DNA of 64,000 nucleotides from Schistosoma mansoni (GCF_000237925.1 NC_031502.1:32887914-32951913), one strand, 5' to 3'. Counted from the first letter of the stretch, positions 44,456 through 57,560 are shown. Program-made: numbers and translations. The notes: a model not told the origin generated them from the sequence alone.

Positions 44456-46154
44456 AGATATTTGTGTTAAACGATGATTAGTTTTAAAATAATAATTCAA
44501 TTCTCTATTCATTTTCAACAAAAGGAGAAGAACGTAGCCAGTATATATATATATACTGACCCAGTATTTGCTTTATTTGAGTTCCAGTGGTTGAATATTT
44601 AGACAATAATAATCTATTAATCCGTAGGTGGTTTATATTTGACACGGACTGATATTATCTGTAAAGCTATTGCATAAACCAGAGATCAGAAAGCAGTGAT
44701 CTTATCAGAGATGGATTTCAGAATATTTAAGTTAAGCAGCTAGTTCGATACAATGGAACTACTCGGTTTAAATGTAGTGGTTCAAATTTCCAACTACAAT
44801 CAGTTTGTGATATGACACACGAATCATACTACCTTATTTGTAGATTAGTATATGATTATAAAAAGGATTAGGGGAATGTGATTATTCAGTGAAAAACTAA
44901 CTTTCTCTTTACCAATCTTTAGTTTTAATTGCGGATGTGGTCGTACTTTACACCGTTGAGGTATCTCGAAGATGAAGCGGGTCAACTGTTTATTACTGGA
45001 TAGGTTTTAATGGCATCAGTTTTAGAATGAAAAATTTTCATTTATCATGGTTAGTGATTAGTAATCGGTCTGGATGGAAGAATATTGCTGGAGTTTATTA
45101 ATGATTCTGTTTCTACATTTTATACAAATATATAAAAATGACACAGGCACAATAGATCTGTTGTAAGTTATCTCCTCTCTCTCTCTCTCCATATATATAT
45201 ATATAGCAGTGAAAATCTGCAACCCCACCAGTGGTTGAACTGAGGATCGTGAAGATTTACATCGATTGCTTAACCTTCAGGCTATGATTTGGTAAGTTAC
45301 GGTTTACATTCCTAATTTCAGTCGAATCACTATTTTGAGCGACTACCATCCATTACTATCTATAAAAGTTATCTCATGTCCAATATGGATGAAATTCATT
45401 GTTCGTAACTTTTCGTTGGAACTATGTTGTTATAGTTTTTCACTCCCACACATTGTCCATGAAATTCAGATAGGTTCAGAAGTAATTTCATATCTCTCTA
45501 TCTATGATTGTTGGATAATAGTCTATATTTATAATGAAACACAACCTTCAAATATCAAGGTTTGTTTACTTACTGTTTGGAGTATCTAGAGGTTTTTATC
45601 GATCCCTCATTATCTAACTGATGTTATTCCATTATGAAAATTATCTCTAGATGATCAAAGACAATTACGAATCCTCATAAGTTAATTATAATACATTGGG
45701 AATAACTACAAATGACTAAATGCCATTTATACGCATATCTTAAACCACTGAATAGTTGATAATTTTATGCATTTTAATACTAATTGACCCGCCATTTCAT
45801 GCAAAAACTTGTTGGTAAACAGTGAATAATATTTACCACTTAATTTTATAGGGTTAATTCCCGTTATAAATATTATCATTGTAATAATGCTGGATTAGTT
45901 TGGCAAACTGAAAATATTCTAATTACAGATTGTTCTTCCGTGTACAAAGATAATTGGGAAACAAGGAAACTGAATGGCCAGCACGCAATGTATAAGTCAC
46001 ATAATACTGCTAAAGTATTTTTTTAGACTGACTTCATAATGACTGATTACATTTCAGCTTGCAACTTTGCATACATCTTTATTAAAAACTGAAAATTTTA
46101 GTTTTAGTAACAAGCTACTTTATTAGGTTAATAAGTAGATCATAATATTAAAAG
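44456..46154. other. Gene-free stretch with microsatellites
   Basis: (TC)n then (AT)n at about 45174-45206, another (TA)n at 44541-44556, and possible tRNA-like relics near 44740-44830 and 45210-45300. No gene was found. Confidence 0.45.
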
Positions 46155-49100
46155 ATATTATTATTATTAATGGCTTTATTCAATATTAAAATCTGGTACA
46201 ATATAGAATTCTCAGCACGAGTTATTTCAACAAGTTTTTTTTACCAAAAAAACAAAAACAACCAAAATGGAAAAACAGAATAGAAATAAAAAAAAAGGTT
46301 TAAGAAAATCTGTGTTTATACAAATTATCGAATTTGAGACATGCTTAAGAATACAGGTTATTTACTAGGTCAACTCTAACAGCCTGTTCGTCACAAAGTA
46401 AATTTGCTAGGTAAGGTATTACAGAACTTTTATAGATTTGCTTGCGTGCATGGATTTTAATGTATTTACGTCTCGTTCTACCAGAAGATATACAAGGAGT
46501 AAGATATGAATGAAGTGGATGGTTAGTGTCCGATAAGATAACACCTGCCAAGAGTTTGCAAGACTTAAGATATCTATCCACAAGCATATTAATAATGACT
46601 TCAAAAGATTCACCACATACCTTGCAAACCGCCTTCAGCACTCTACGCAAAACAGCAAAGTCTTTTCTCAAAAGCCCGGGAAAGAATAATGGAGAACAAT
46701 ATAAAATAATAGGTAATATGCAGGAATTTACAAATTGTAAGAGTAAATGGCGAGTAATCCCAAAAGCATGCAGCCTCTTTATGTAGTATGTCAAACGGTA
46801 AACTTTTTTCGATAACAGTAAAACATGAGAAGACCAAGAAAGATCAGAGGAAAAAGTAACACCAAGATATTTGACCTTCGACACTGTGTTTATTAAGGAG
46901 TCTCCAATGGCACAAGCATTATGGGATCCCAACATAGAGTATAGGTTCTGTCCATGTCTCAAGCTAAAGTTAACAGCTTGACATTTAGATGGATTGAGTA
47001 AGAGACCATTACCAACAGACCACCTTTCAATACGAGATAAAAACTCATTCATTTCTATAGGATGTAAGGAGGTAGAAATCGGCATACATACAGTGAGGTC
47101 GTCCGCATATTTTACAAAAGTGTTTTCTGTGGAAGATGGCAGATCATGCAGAAGGAAAGAGAAGAGCAGAGGCGAAAGAACAGCTTCTTGTGGCACACCT
47201 ACAGTAGACAGTAGAGATGTTGAACACTTTCCTTCAAATACAGTGTACTGTTCTCTTCCAGAAAGGTAGGAACGTAGCCAATTGGTTATCCAGCTGTCAG
47301 TGTCGATGCTGATCAGCTTGTTAAGTAAGAGGTGTCTTGGAATAGAATCAAATGCAGAAGCAAAGTCCAGGAAAGCGCATCTAACATACTTCTTACCCTT
47401 TTTCAACCCGAACACTATACTGTGATGCAGAACAGCAACGGCGTCAAATGTGCTTCTTTTGCATTTGTAAGCAAACTGATATGGATCACAGTGCTCTTTT
47501 ATTGCAGGTTGAAGTGGTTGTATCAGTAATTTTTCCATTAATTTGAGGAAAGGTGAGGTTATTGCTATGGGTCTAAGTTTCACATTTTTATCACCAGAAA
47601 CTTTCTTTGGTATAGGGATTATCTTTATCTTTCTCCACATTTTCGGTAAGACATTAGTTGAGAAGGATCTGTTAAATATATTCGTTAATGGGTAACATAA
47701 AACATCAGCACATTTTTTAAAAAGGAGGTTTGGGATACCATCAGGTCCTAAACATTGGGATGAATTCAGAGACTGGAGACATTTCCGTACATCGTTTTCA
47801 GTGAAACTGGGGACACAATTATTCTTCATACCGTTGGATATAGGGAGCATGATGTCAGATGACTGACGAATAAAGGACTTATTTAAGTCACAAACATTCA
47901 GCTGGTTATCGCTTCTAGTCTGCCTGTCCCCTGTAATTTCTTTAAAGAGTTTCCACATACTTGGAGAGCTTTTACAAGATAGGAGTTTCTGAGTAAACAC
48001 AGAGTTGAGACGTCTAATCTCTAGGCTTATTTGACCATTTAACTTACGAACTTCAATAGTGTTTTTCTCCTTGTACATTCTTTCTTTTACCCTCCGTAGT
48101 CGTTTTAGTTGTGGAGATGTAAGTCGATCAAAACTTAAAAAGAAGGTTTCGGTAGGACAGCAAATATCAAAACAGAATTTAAGATAACAGGTGATAACAT
48201 CCGTTGTGTTTTCTATTGAGTCATCTGTAAATACTTCCCAGTTGGTCGTACGAAACATGTTTTTCAGATTTTGTAAATTTTCTTCTGAGTAATTCCTATA
48301 TATTACTTTTTTGGTATAGTGTATGTGTGTACTCTTTCCATGTTTACCATATACTTTAGGTAGGACACGAATTATACAGTGATCCGAACTAGACAATGGA
48401 GCACGTTTGCGAGTCACACATGTACCCACATCATTAATGAAAACCCAAGTCTAGATGAGCATTCAAACGAGTAGGAAAATCAACTACATTTAGGTGACCT
48501 AGTGATGTAAGAAAGCTACAGTCACATGAATTGAAATCACCACATACAGTTGAAAGTGAATCACTGAAGGCAGTAACGGCGAATTCAGTAAATTTATCAG
48601 CGAAGACAGATAGCGCAGATGATGTGCAATCTGGAGTCATGTAGATATTGGTAACATAAATATATTTGTATTTATTCAGGTGTTTTGGACGGCACCTTAA
48701 AGTTAGACAGTCAATAGTCATTTGAAAACTTGAAACAGGCAAAAGTAGATCGACACCAGTTAACGTTTACAAACGTAGCTACTCCGCCACCACATGTCTT
48801 TTTATTGTTTGATCGATCCTGACGATAGATATTAAAATCACGTAGTGATACTAAGCAATCATCCTGTAAGTCAGTTAACCAAGATTCTTGAATTGTGATG
48901 ACACCACAATTAATATACATGTTTTGACTTAGCAGAAATTGGAGATAGTCCACCTTGTTAATTAGTGATCGACAGTTAGAGTTTAGCAGCTCGGGAATCG
49001 ACATTTAATTAATGTTTATTCTCTTTAAAGCATATTGCCAACCACCACGATGTCTCTTATTGTGCTTGTTTGTAATTTTTGCAGCGAAAGGACGTAAGCT

Positions 49101-49245
49101 TTTCATAAACGCGCCTGTATAGGTTATGCGATTAATAGACATAATGATAGGTTAAAACAAATTAAAAAAACCCAGATAACTTGTTGAAATATTTAGATGG
49201 CAGAAACAGGCAGCCCAGGTGTTCAAGCAGGCCGCCGATACCTAA
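46155..49245 (-). mobile_element. LINE-B, nearly full-length non-LTR retrotransposon
   Basis: This minus-strand LINE of about 3.1 kb has a 5' region (49245-49010), then an apurinic-type endonuclease (SIPELLNSNCRSLINKVDYL, ESWL, GDFNSCD, SSSDHCII), then a reverse transcriptase and C-terminal domain, then a 3' UTR ending GTACCAGATTTTAATATTG with a TTA-type tail. The 3' end matches the deletion derivative at 4521. Its sequence suggests the CR1/Jockey group. No target duplication was found by eye. Confidence 0.8.
46345..49010 (-). CDS. LINE-B endonuclease-reverse transcriptase (two frame breaks in the endonuclease)
   Basis: From 48429 to 46345 the frame is open for 694 residues. It holds the end of the endonuclease (SSSDHCIIRV), the RT finger/palm (LNSSQCLGPDGIPNLLFKKC, PKKVSGDKNVKLRPIAITSP, CAFLDFASAFDSIPR), VGVPQEAVLSPLLFSFLLHD (Glu where Gly is usual in PQG), the catalytic YADD in FVKYADDLTVC, and the C-terminal RRVLKAVCKVC and SDTNHPLHSYLTPC blocks. 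Upstream, the endonuclease continues in two other frames (48742-48434, then 49004-48711). This implies one frameshift near 48432 and another near 48730. With only these lesions the copy looks recent. Confidence 0.8.
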
Positions 49246-49589
49246 TTGAATGTTTGTTTAACTACGTATGATTTCTGATGAAATAATTTTGATTCTAGAA
49301 TGAAAACTAGCAATAAAATGAAGTGTCTGTTTGAATAGCAACTAACTAAAATCTCATAGCTCACAAAGACAATGCTTGTCGAAAATAGTGCCACAGGTGA
49401 AAATTCCGGTAGGCTAAAAATTTTAGAGATCAACATTAACCTTAAGTGATGACATCGTGGTAACCAATATTATATTGCCCGATTCTTAATGCTTGCCGAA
49501 TTGCAAATTGATCTCTAGGTAAATAAAAACAGAACACCTCATTGTATACCTCACTAATGTATGGTACGAGAATCAATGTAAAATTTTTT
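49246..49589. other. Gene-free stretch
   Basis: Nothing was recognised between LINE-B and the BEL/Pao fossil. Confidence 0.45.
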
Positions 49590-50650
49590 ATATTTATCTG
49601 TTATGTCATAAGTTTTCCTGAGTTTGATATTAAGGACCTCATTTTATCTGTCTCTATTGGCATGTATTCATCCAATGCCTCAGAAGTTGTGTATGGTGTT
49701 GTGGCATATACTCGTTTTGAAGATGCCTCTCGTCGAGTTGATTGTTCTTCTCTATTAGCTAAGTCTGGGGTTACCTCACTGGAACATATAACCATTCCTA
49801 GAATGGAATTAACAGCTTCTGTACAGTTTGCTAAGATTGGAAAACATGTAAAACAACAGTTTCGTATCCCTGTCTCTTCTGTCGTTTACTGGACAGATCC
49901 ATTAACCTTACTTCGTTGTATAAGAAACAAAACCAAAGGATTTGAGAGATTCGTAAGCAATAAATTAGCAACGATTCACGAACTGTCTGCACCAGGTCTA
50001 TGAAGATATGTTAAAAGTGAACAGAATATTGCGGATTATCCTCCACTTGGATTGTCGTTAGATGATAGCATTAAGCAAAATGAATGGTTTCACGAATCGA
50101 ACTTTTTATGACAGACGAAATTGACTGGCCAAATTTAGTTGAAGAAGAGAACCTTGTTTTAGCCCATTTATTTATAAAAAAAACTAGGTCAAAGGCCCAC
50201 GGGGAATCATCTAGACCAATTTTCGGACCAATTCAGTGATTGTAAGACCTGCTCCAAAATGCTGAGAATATTCGCTCTATGCAGATGGTTCGTCCACAAG
50301 ATGAGGATGAAAATGAACAGATGGATACTGGAGTACTTACCGACTGTTCAGGCGAGATCCATGTGGTTGGATATGAGAAGAGATACATCTAGGGGATCTA
50401 GTGTTAATAAATAATATTGGCTCACCGAGAAATTCGTGTCCGAAAGCTATAGTGGGATAGGTCAATTACGGTCCAGATGGACGAGTCAGAACAGTTCAGC
50501 TGAAGACAGCAACGGAAGTGATCAGTCGGGATATAAAAAATCGGAAGAGGCCAATTATTTGAGCGCGACAGTAGCGAAGCCTGGACATGGTGTACGCTTG
50601 GGGGAGAATGTTAATTATGCCCACAACTAACCAATCAAGTCGCTGCTTAA
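49590..50650 (+). mobile_element. BEL/Pao-type LTR retrotransposon fossil, partial
   Basis: The plus strand carries a fragment of a BEL/Pao-type pol, recognisable by the RNase H region (VVYGVVAYTRFEDASRR, ITIPRMELTAS, VVYWTDPLTLLR) and what follows it. This is similar to schistosome Sinbad-like elements. The element is broken, with several breaks. Neither gag, RT nor LTRs could be delimited. Old. Confidence 0.7.
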
Positions 50651-52458
50651 ACACACACCACATTAACTTGGTCTGATGTTTCTGTAGACTATCCCTGTTG
50701 CATGCGACCTGCCAACTGAAGGGCATTATTATCCTATCATATTAGTGTTACAGCGACTCATATTTTTTTATTCACGCGATACTGGTCGGTATGTATGTTC
50801 GTTTCATTTAATGACTACGACTCCTTTAAATATTGTAAGAATCGAATTGATTTTTACGTTTAGAAACAGATAAAGTTTAAAGCTAAGTTCAGACTATAAC
50901 TTTCACATAGACTCTGGGTTTTCAGTATCGCGTTTACATTTCCGGTAGAATATCTGTAGGACAAATTAAATCCTACAGCATTCGTTTTGCATTAGTAATT
51001 CGAAAATTGGGTCGTTCGGCTTACATTTCAGGAACTCATGCATTTCTAGACATTACAAATGATGTAATTTATTTGATCTTTTAATTATATACATTACAAA
51101 TGAATCAATGAGATGGTGATCGATAAATATCTTTTTAAAGATTTCACCACCAATGTACTTTATTTCTTGTAACATTGTGTGTGTGCACTTAATCATGCTC
51201 AGATCATTTAGAAATCAATGAATATCAGATGATTGATAAAAAAATATGAAATTTTGATGGTACTATTCGTGATCGTTGTCGGTGGGACATCATCCAAATT
51301 TTATCAGTTACACAAGACCAAACTATTTGGGATTAAACAAAAAAACCGAAAGTGAGGCGTGAAGTGTACGACATTGATAGACAGCCAACCATCAGAGTTC
51401 TGAAAGTGGATTTAATCTTAATACGGGTTTATAATTTCGCACTATTATTATTCAAGACAATAGATAATCAGTCTCTGCCGGTATATATAGATTCTGGGTG
51501 AATTGCCTTGGTACTGGCATTTGATCATGAATTTTATTGCATATAAATAGGGTTCAGGTCTCATTGTAAACATAAACACTAGAATACAGATGTATACAGA
51601 TGACTGGTCTGAAATAATAGATTAAGTATATGTATATAGCTAAGACCTAGTTAGTTGATCTATTTAGAGCCACTGATATATCCCAAGGATAAAATGAAAC
51701 TGAGAAAAAACAGTAATAAGTGTCATATTCTAATGAGAAGGGAAAATAACCTTTTTTTATCAAATTCAGTTGGCATACAAATGATGATATAGAAAACTTC
51801 GTCTACATGTTTTATCTACTGACAAATTAAAAGTAGTTCAATTATTTAAACATAAAAAGTAACTATTTCAAGGTAGAATCTGAAAATCATTCTTCATCAT
51901 TGAACATACAAATAACATAATTGGAATGGTAGTTATAAAAATATATTTCATCTATGCGTAGAAATCAAATATCTGGACAATGAGCATATACTTGGTCAAA
52001 GTGGCATATGGTAATAGAAAACAAATGATGCCAATAAAATAATTTATCAACTTCACAATACACTGCAATACATTTATTTATTCTAAGGGCATCATCAACC
52101 GACAGTCAAATGCCGTTCTTCTCAAATTCGGCGAAGCCATAGGCTAAAGCCGAACTTATATATCCAGAAGCACACAATTGTAAATCTATATTTACCACAG
52201 TGATTTTACCATCAGTTTATTACATCATTTTTTGTAATTCACTTCTATCTTTCCTATTTTAATTGTATCACTTATTTCCAAGTGATAACCTTATTATTTA
52301 TTTCGTAACTGACTGATATCAACTCATGTTATTCCTAATTGCCTTTAATTTGTGTTTAAACACTTCATTATATGACCTATTAATTATTTGTTACTATGTC
52401 TGATGATCTAGAATCTCTCTCATATTATATTTATTTACAACACTCATTATATGTAAAG
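50651..52458. other. Gene-free AT-rich stretch
   Basis: No gene, repeat match or structured element was recognised. Confidence 0.45.
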
Positions 52459-52561
52459 ATGTATGATGGCCAGCGGTGGAATCCAGGAAGCGCGTTTCGT
52501 CCTGTTTGAGACTTGAACCCAGTACCATTCGCTTGAAACGCCATCGCGTTATCCACCTAGC
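52459..52561 (-). mobile_element. Sm-alpha-type SINE, internally deleted copy
   Basis: On the minus strand it has the head (TAACGCGATGGCGTTTCAAG), then jumps from just after box B into the ribozyme stem II (AAACAGGACGAAACGCGC) and ends TGGATTCCACCGCTGGCC. The ribozyme's 5' half is lost. Confidence 0.7.
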
Positions 52562-52795
52562 TAATGAGTCCTGATAGCCATATGCTTGTGCAATGGGGTG
52601 AATAGACCAAATAGGAAGAAACGCGTGTCCTAGATTTCACTACTAGCCACTATCCATCCTTGTTTATAAAGCTTGTGAATTGAGGCTATATCGAGGCGAT
52701 GCACATATACTTCAAGAGACTGACTAATAGTAGTCCTAAATAGCAATGGGAAAATACAGACCAACAACACCAAGTGAATACTCATTATATGTCTT
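52562..52795 (+). mobile_element. Sm-alpha-type SINE, head-to-head with the previous copy
   Basis: It begins inside the ribozyme (CTAATGAGTCC). About 35 extra bases lie in the stem II loop, then AAATAGGAAGAAACGCGTGT, TTTCACTACTAGCCACTATC and the tail (TTGAGGCTATATCGAGGC, GTCCTAAATAGCAATGGGAA). The ribozyme core has CTAATGA for CTGATGA, so it should be inactive. Confidence 0.7.
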
Positions 52796-53764
52796 CACTC
52801 TCACTACTCCACCATAATAATACACATGCATTTTTGCTGTTATAAGTGTATAAACTTTACAATAATTTTGGTTTTAAGTATCATAGATTGTAAGCAGGCG
52901 ATGAGAACCTAACGAAATATAATGAATTCATGTTATTCTGCACAGTTCTTTGTTCTTGCTCTATTCACGATAATAAAGGGAACTAAATGTATGACATTCT
53001 ATGAGTAATGGATTGTTATCACATTTACTTAGCAAATGATTCTTATCGACTGATATGGTCAAAGAAGTCATTATTTTGAAAAATGAAATTGCTCACTATG
53101 GTTTATCAGGTCATTTCTTACCTCTATGGATGATAATAGTAATGGTGAAAATGCCTATTCGGATATTCAGCGGAAAGATATTTCTTTGTAGTTAGTTGAA
53201 AACACTGTAAATAGTATATTCAGATTATTAACTAATATGATGTGAATTGCTATGATTAAGTGCCTTGTTTCAATGTTCACATCAGAATATATCCGACGAA
53301 TAATCTTATAGATATGCTTTACTAATTACTTCCAACAGACAGAAAGAATTTATCCACTTATTCTAACAGGTGACTTCCAGATAGCTGAAATTTACAGCAC
53401 CAACCTAGAAGCCAAATACTATTCAGTCATCGTTTCATTAAGTTCGTATCCTTACGAATAGAGTACACAACATATATAAATGAAATTAGTCAAAAATTAA
53501 TGTGAAAACATCTTTTGGCATAACGTAGTAAACATCTTCGGGATTTAAATAATGGTAAAAATGGATCGAATAATGTATTACAATTTAATATTATGCTTGA
53601 CAATGGTATCTCTAACACCTCTAAATTGGGTAAAGATAAAATACTATGAAGATTTAAATAATCAGTTGGTTCATAAGATAAGTGGATATAAATTTATGAT
53701 AACTGAGTACATAATATGTTTTCATAGTTTAAATCCTGAACAAATCTCGTCTAATATGGGACTA
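52796..53764. other. Gene-free AT-rich stretch
   Basis: Nothing was recognised. Confidence 0.45.
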
Positions 53765-54055
53765 GTATGAGACTCTTCAGCGGTGTCCATCCATAATTTC
53801 GCATCTGGAAATTGAACAGTTATCTACAGTAAACAGTGAAAGATAGTTGTGAGCCATCGTGAACTGATTGAATTTAGACATGTGCACCGTTGGTCCCCGG
53901 TTCAATATGTTAGAGGCTAAGGGTTCATAAGAGGAACAAAAGGTCCTGAGTTCGATTCCCGGCTGAAGGGTTGTGGATCGGCACTGCTGAGGAGTCGCAT
54001 AGTTGGATGAAACGGCCATCTTGTACCTCCTGGTTCTTGATGATCGTCTAGTTAA
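53765..54055 (+). mobile_element. SINE-2, diverged full-length copy
   Basis: It has a 5' region with GTGAACTGATTGAATTTAGA, a diverged box A, box B GAGTTCGATTCCC, a hammerhead region 53981-54026, then a CTTGATGATCGTCTAGTTAA 3' block. It differs enough from the other copies to be an older subfamily. Confidence 0.65.
53981..54026 (+). ncRNA. Hammerhead ribozyme motif, SINE-2 type, stems decayed
   Basis: The core CTGAGGA and GAAA are kept, but stem I (GCACTG with TTGTAC) has two mismatches and stem II (GTCG/GGAT) one. Activity is doubtful. Confidence 0.6.
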
Positions 54056-54299
54056 GATCTGTTCGTGGTCTAAACAATGAAAATTATACAGTTTCAACAA
54101 ACCTCATTTACTTATAATGAAATATATAATGAAGTGAGCTTAATTAGTTTAGGGAAAGTTATGTACAAAAATGAATCTAAAAATGATGATCTTAAATGAG
54201 GTGCACTTTGTTACGAAGTTAGAAAAGATTGATAACTCCTTTGATTTAAACACCATTATATTATTGTCGTGCTATATCGCAAATTATTTGGATTTGAAA

Positions 54300-54470
54300 A
54301 TGTATCATACGACACTAACCCAGTAGTGCCGATCTTTACGCATTCTCTGTGAGACAACGTTCCAGGGTTAGATCCCTGATAGGTTTGTAGAAGTGCGCTG
54401 TAAAGGAGTCGTGTATTAGAAAGAAATCTCTATCCAACACTCACTAGTTCTCAGTGATATCACAGCTGAA
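54300..54470 (+). mobile_element. SINE-2 relic
   Basis: A box-B-like GGGTTAGATCCC, then AGTGCGCTGTAAAGGAGTCG and AACACTCACTAGTTCTC resemble the ribozyme region and what follows it. Strongly decayed. Confidence 0.4.
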
Positions 54471-56487
54471 ATTAATACCTAAAAATCCATTTAATTAACT
54501 AATGACAATAATAATTTTATTCATTAAAACAGATCTATTTCAGTATGGTAAGAAATCAGTTCAACGCAAACAATTTACAATAATAATAGATTACTAAGAG
54601 AAAGAGAAAGTTAGAGTGATTGATGGTAACCATAGAGGATTATCATGTTTATTTAATTAATCAATATTATTTCAATATGGAATATCGTGTTAGTTTGAAA
54701 ACATTCAATAATAATAACAACAGTAGTAATAGTTATAATAATGGTAACAGTAATAATTAATGATGACCTCTCTTTGTTCATGCCGTTAAATATTTATTAG
54801 CAATTAACTGAGTAAATTTATAAAATAATGATAGTAATAACAATGATAATAGCATTTTAAGATGATCATATAGTCGACAACAACCTATTACTCATGAACG
54901 AGAAGTCTTATGGAAATTGTATCAATTCTTAGACGGTTGAATTATCTGATAGTGTCAATCAGCAAATGTTGACTGATTAGTATAAAAAAATCAATTCGAT
55001 ATGAGAACATGAGTCCTGAGTTCTATTGCGTGTGGGATGAGTGACTATTGTTAGATATATGCGGGTGAATGACACTTTCCGATTACCCAAAAGATGGGAT
55101 AATATTCCTTCTTTAGGTACTTGTAAATGAAGCAGAGATAATAGTGGTTTAAACTACCTGGAAGTGTGACTGTGGACTGCAAACGACAACTGCTTAGGCC
55201 TAGTCACATACACCCTTCTGTAAATAGTTTCGAATTTATTATTTACATGCATTAAAGTCCTTACAGATACTGACGGGAATCGGTAAGGAAAGATTGGGTG
55301 TGTTATTTTAGAGGGACCTTTTTTGACCTTTTCCTTCTTCTATGGTAAGCCAGAATCGCTACAGACGCTGGTTTTCTGAGGGAAACTCATATGACAGGGT
55401 GAAAACTGAGGAAACTAAAACTCTGGGCACTATATTAGATAATATTATTATTTATATATACTTATTGCATAATTAATAAATAACTAGACTATTATGTTTA
55501 TCGTAGGCTTCCGCTTAACGCGCTAACTATTATTATACATTTTATTATTCCTAACTTATTGATAGTGAATTACCAACCTATTTGCTTATGCACTATGAAA
55601 ATATATTATATGGTATGATGCAGCCTGGTTTACCTGCATATCAACTCATATGTACTTGACTTGATTGCTGTCTCTTATTTGAACTCAGAGCTAAGATTCG
55701 AAAGACCAATAAGATTTAATGCAAACTTTCAAATCCAGCAATCTACACAATCTCCTGTACTAATGATTTTATAAATTAGTTTGTTGTTGAAATTCTCAAA
55801 TCTATTATCTGTAATCAATAAATAATGTAGACACAATTAAACAAATGAGCAATCGCATTGTAATTAAATGCCCGCCACCTAAAGTGACTCTAACATTGAT
55901 GTCTTGTGTTAATTTCAACTTAAAATCGATGAATTTTTTATTTCCTTTTGAGCAGCATGGCAATGTACTCGGAAATTCCACGGTAATTGTCTTCGGGTTT
56001 TCGGCAATATAGCCCGAACATTACTCTTGATTATTCTTCCTACTCACCAAACTTAATGTTATGGAATATCTATGTTTTGGAAATCTGAAATGGTCATGTG
56101 GAGGTGTTACTAGAAAAATAAGGAGATGATAAAGCCTGAAAAGACTGTAAAATAGTTGGACAAACTGACTTCCTAGAATTTGATAAAAGAAACCTTTATA
56201 ACAGCTTATGTATCAATTGAAGAGACTAATATACCGATTCTAGAAATTAATGGATATAAACTTAAAAAAACTATCAAATTCATGTTGAGATTATTTTTCT
56301 TACGATGTCTCAAGATTTCATTATAGAGAGAGATATAATCATTTTTAGATTAAATTCACTGAACATCTAGCTATTTAAACCAAACTAGTTTTTTATTTGT
56401 TATCTATTAAAAACAATATGATTTTTCACTGTACTTCATCTTAAATTATTCGACATTTATAAAGTCGATGAAGGAAAGAAATCAGTG
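54471..56487. other. AT-rich gene-free stretch
   Basis: AAT/ATA-rich imperfect microsatellite sequence at about 54500-54850. No gene was found. Confidence 0.45.
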
Positions 56488-56755
56488 TGTATATTGGCGG
56501 CCTGTTTAAACATCTGGGCTACCTGTTCCTGTCATCTAGATATTTCAACAAGTTATCTAATTTCGTGCGTTTCTGAAAAGTGTAAAACCTTTCGCTGTAA
56601 AGGTTACAGAAGGCCTAATCAGAGATATCGTGGTTGCTGGCAATATGCAGCGAGAAGAATGTACATTATTCAGATGTCGATTGACTGGGCTGCTAACTTT
56701 AACTGGCAATCACTCAATATTTATCGTCAGAAAGAACGAAAAAGTAAGAAACTAG
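56488..56755 (+). mobile_element. LINE-B internal-deletion derivative, copy 2
   Basis: This is the plus-strand counterpart of 4885-4600. It has GGCGGCCTGTTTAAACATCT, then CGTTTCTGAAAAGTGTAAAA, then the jump from the first endonuclease codons to AATATTTATCGTCAG. The right end is lost at about 56755, shortly before an LTR. Confidence 0.7.
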
Positions 56756-56859
56756 TCATAAACATTACAAGACAAAGGATTTGTCAGGAAATAATATAGA
56801 AACTCAGGAGTAATTTTAAATTCTAAATTTCTCAAATATCCTACATTATTTCATAGTGT

Positions 56860-57242
56860 GAGAACAGCTCACAGGTAAACTCGAGGAAGCTCTAAGAAGC
56901 TCAGAAAGAGTCGCAGATATTCCATTCAATCATCTTTTGAAAGAATATTCCAAAATCTCTACGTGTAGCTTCCCTAGTGGACAAATGCAAAAAATCCCAT
57001 GTATGCTGATTAGATGACTATAATGATGATTTCGTTTTTTACTAAAAACTATAAATACTTGAGAGTTTTGTACCATATTTGACACTGTTTGGAATAGCAT
57101 TCATTTTACTTGTCTACTGTAATCTCATTTGCGACTTGGATGTTCTAGCGTTTGAGTGCTCAAGTATTACGCGACATGCTAAGAATCTAAGCTCGAGATA
57201 TAACATACGGTATATCAATAATCTAACCTTTAGTATAACAAC
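56860..57242 (+). repeat. Gypsy-type LTR, fossil
   Basis: It is collinear with the reverse complement of 19090-19515. AAAACTATAAATACTTGAG holds a TATA-like box. It is followed by a primer-binding-site-like sequence but by no recognisable internal region, so it is a solo or cut-off LTR. Old. Confidence 0.65.
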
Positions 57243-57267
57243 TGGTGACAGAGATACGATTCGAACC
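57243..57267 (+). other. tRNA primer-binding-site-like sequence
   Basis: It starts TGGTGACAGAG and ends GATTCGAACC. Its complement would be a tRNA 3' end from the T-arm (GGTTCGAATC) through the acceptor strand to CCA. It sits straight after the LTR, as expected for reverse transcription priming. Confidence 0.6.
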
Positions 57268-57483
57268 CATGCGAAGAAATCCCAATGGACTACGCTGAGT
57301 AATAATCATCACATCGAAATTAAAACGGAAATAATGTTGAACAAAAATCATAATAAGTAAAAGAATGTAATTTTGACTTTTCATCCCATCATATAACATA
57401 GAATGATTGGAAGTATATTACAACAATTAAAAGTCAACTAACTATCAATGATTAAGCAAAGATGGATAGTGGCTAGCAGTGGA

Positions 57484-57528
57484 ATCCAGGATGCGCGTTT
57501 CGTCCTATTTGAGACTCGTCAGCTGGAT
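57484..57528 (-). ncRNA. Hammerhead ribozyme, Sm-alpha type, core intact
   Basis: Stem I is ATCCAG/CTGGAT (perfect), then core CTGACGA, stem II GTCT/GGAC with loop CAAATA, core GAA, minimal stem III in ACGCGCAT, cleavage after ATC. All core residues are kept. The second base pair of stem III is lost (C opposite A), which should weaken the monomer. Confidence 0.85.
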
Positions 57529-57560
57529 GTACCTATATCTCAGAGTTGATGTTCACTCTG

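Noticed and set aside
46526-47529. Several plus-strand frames of 65-91 codons
   Set aside because: Antisense shadows of the LINE-B reverse transcriptase.
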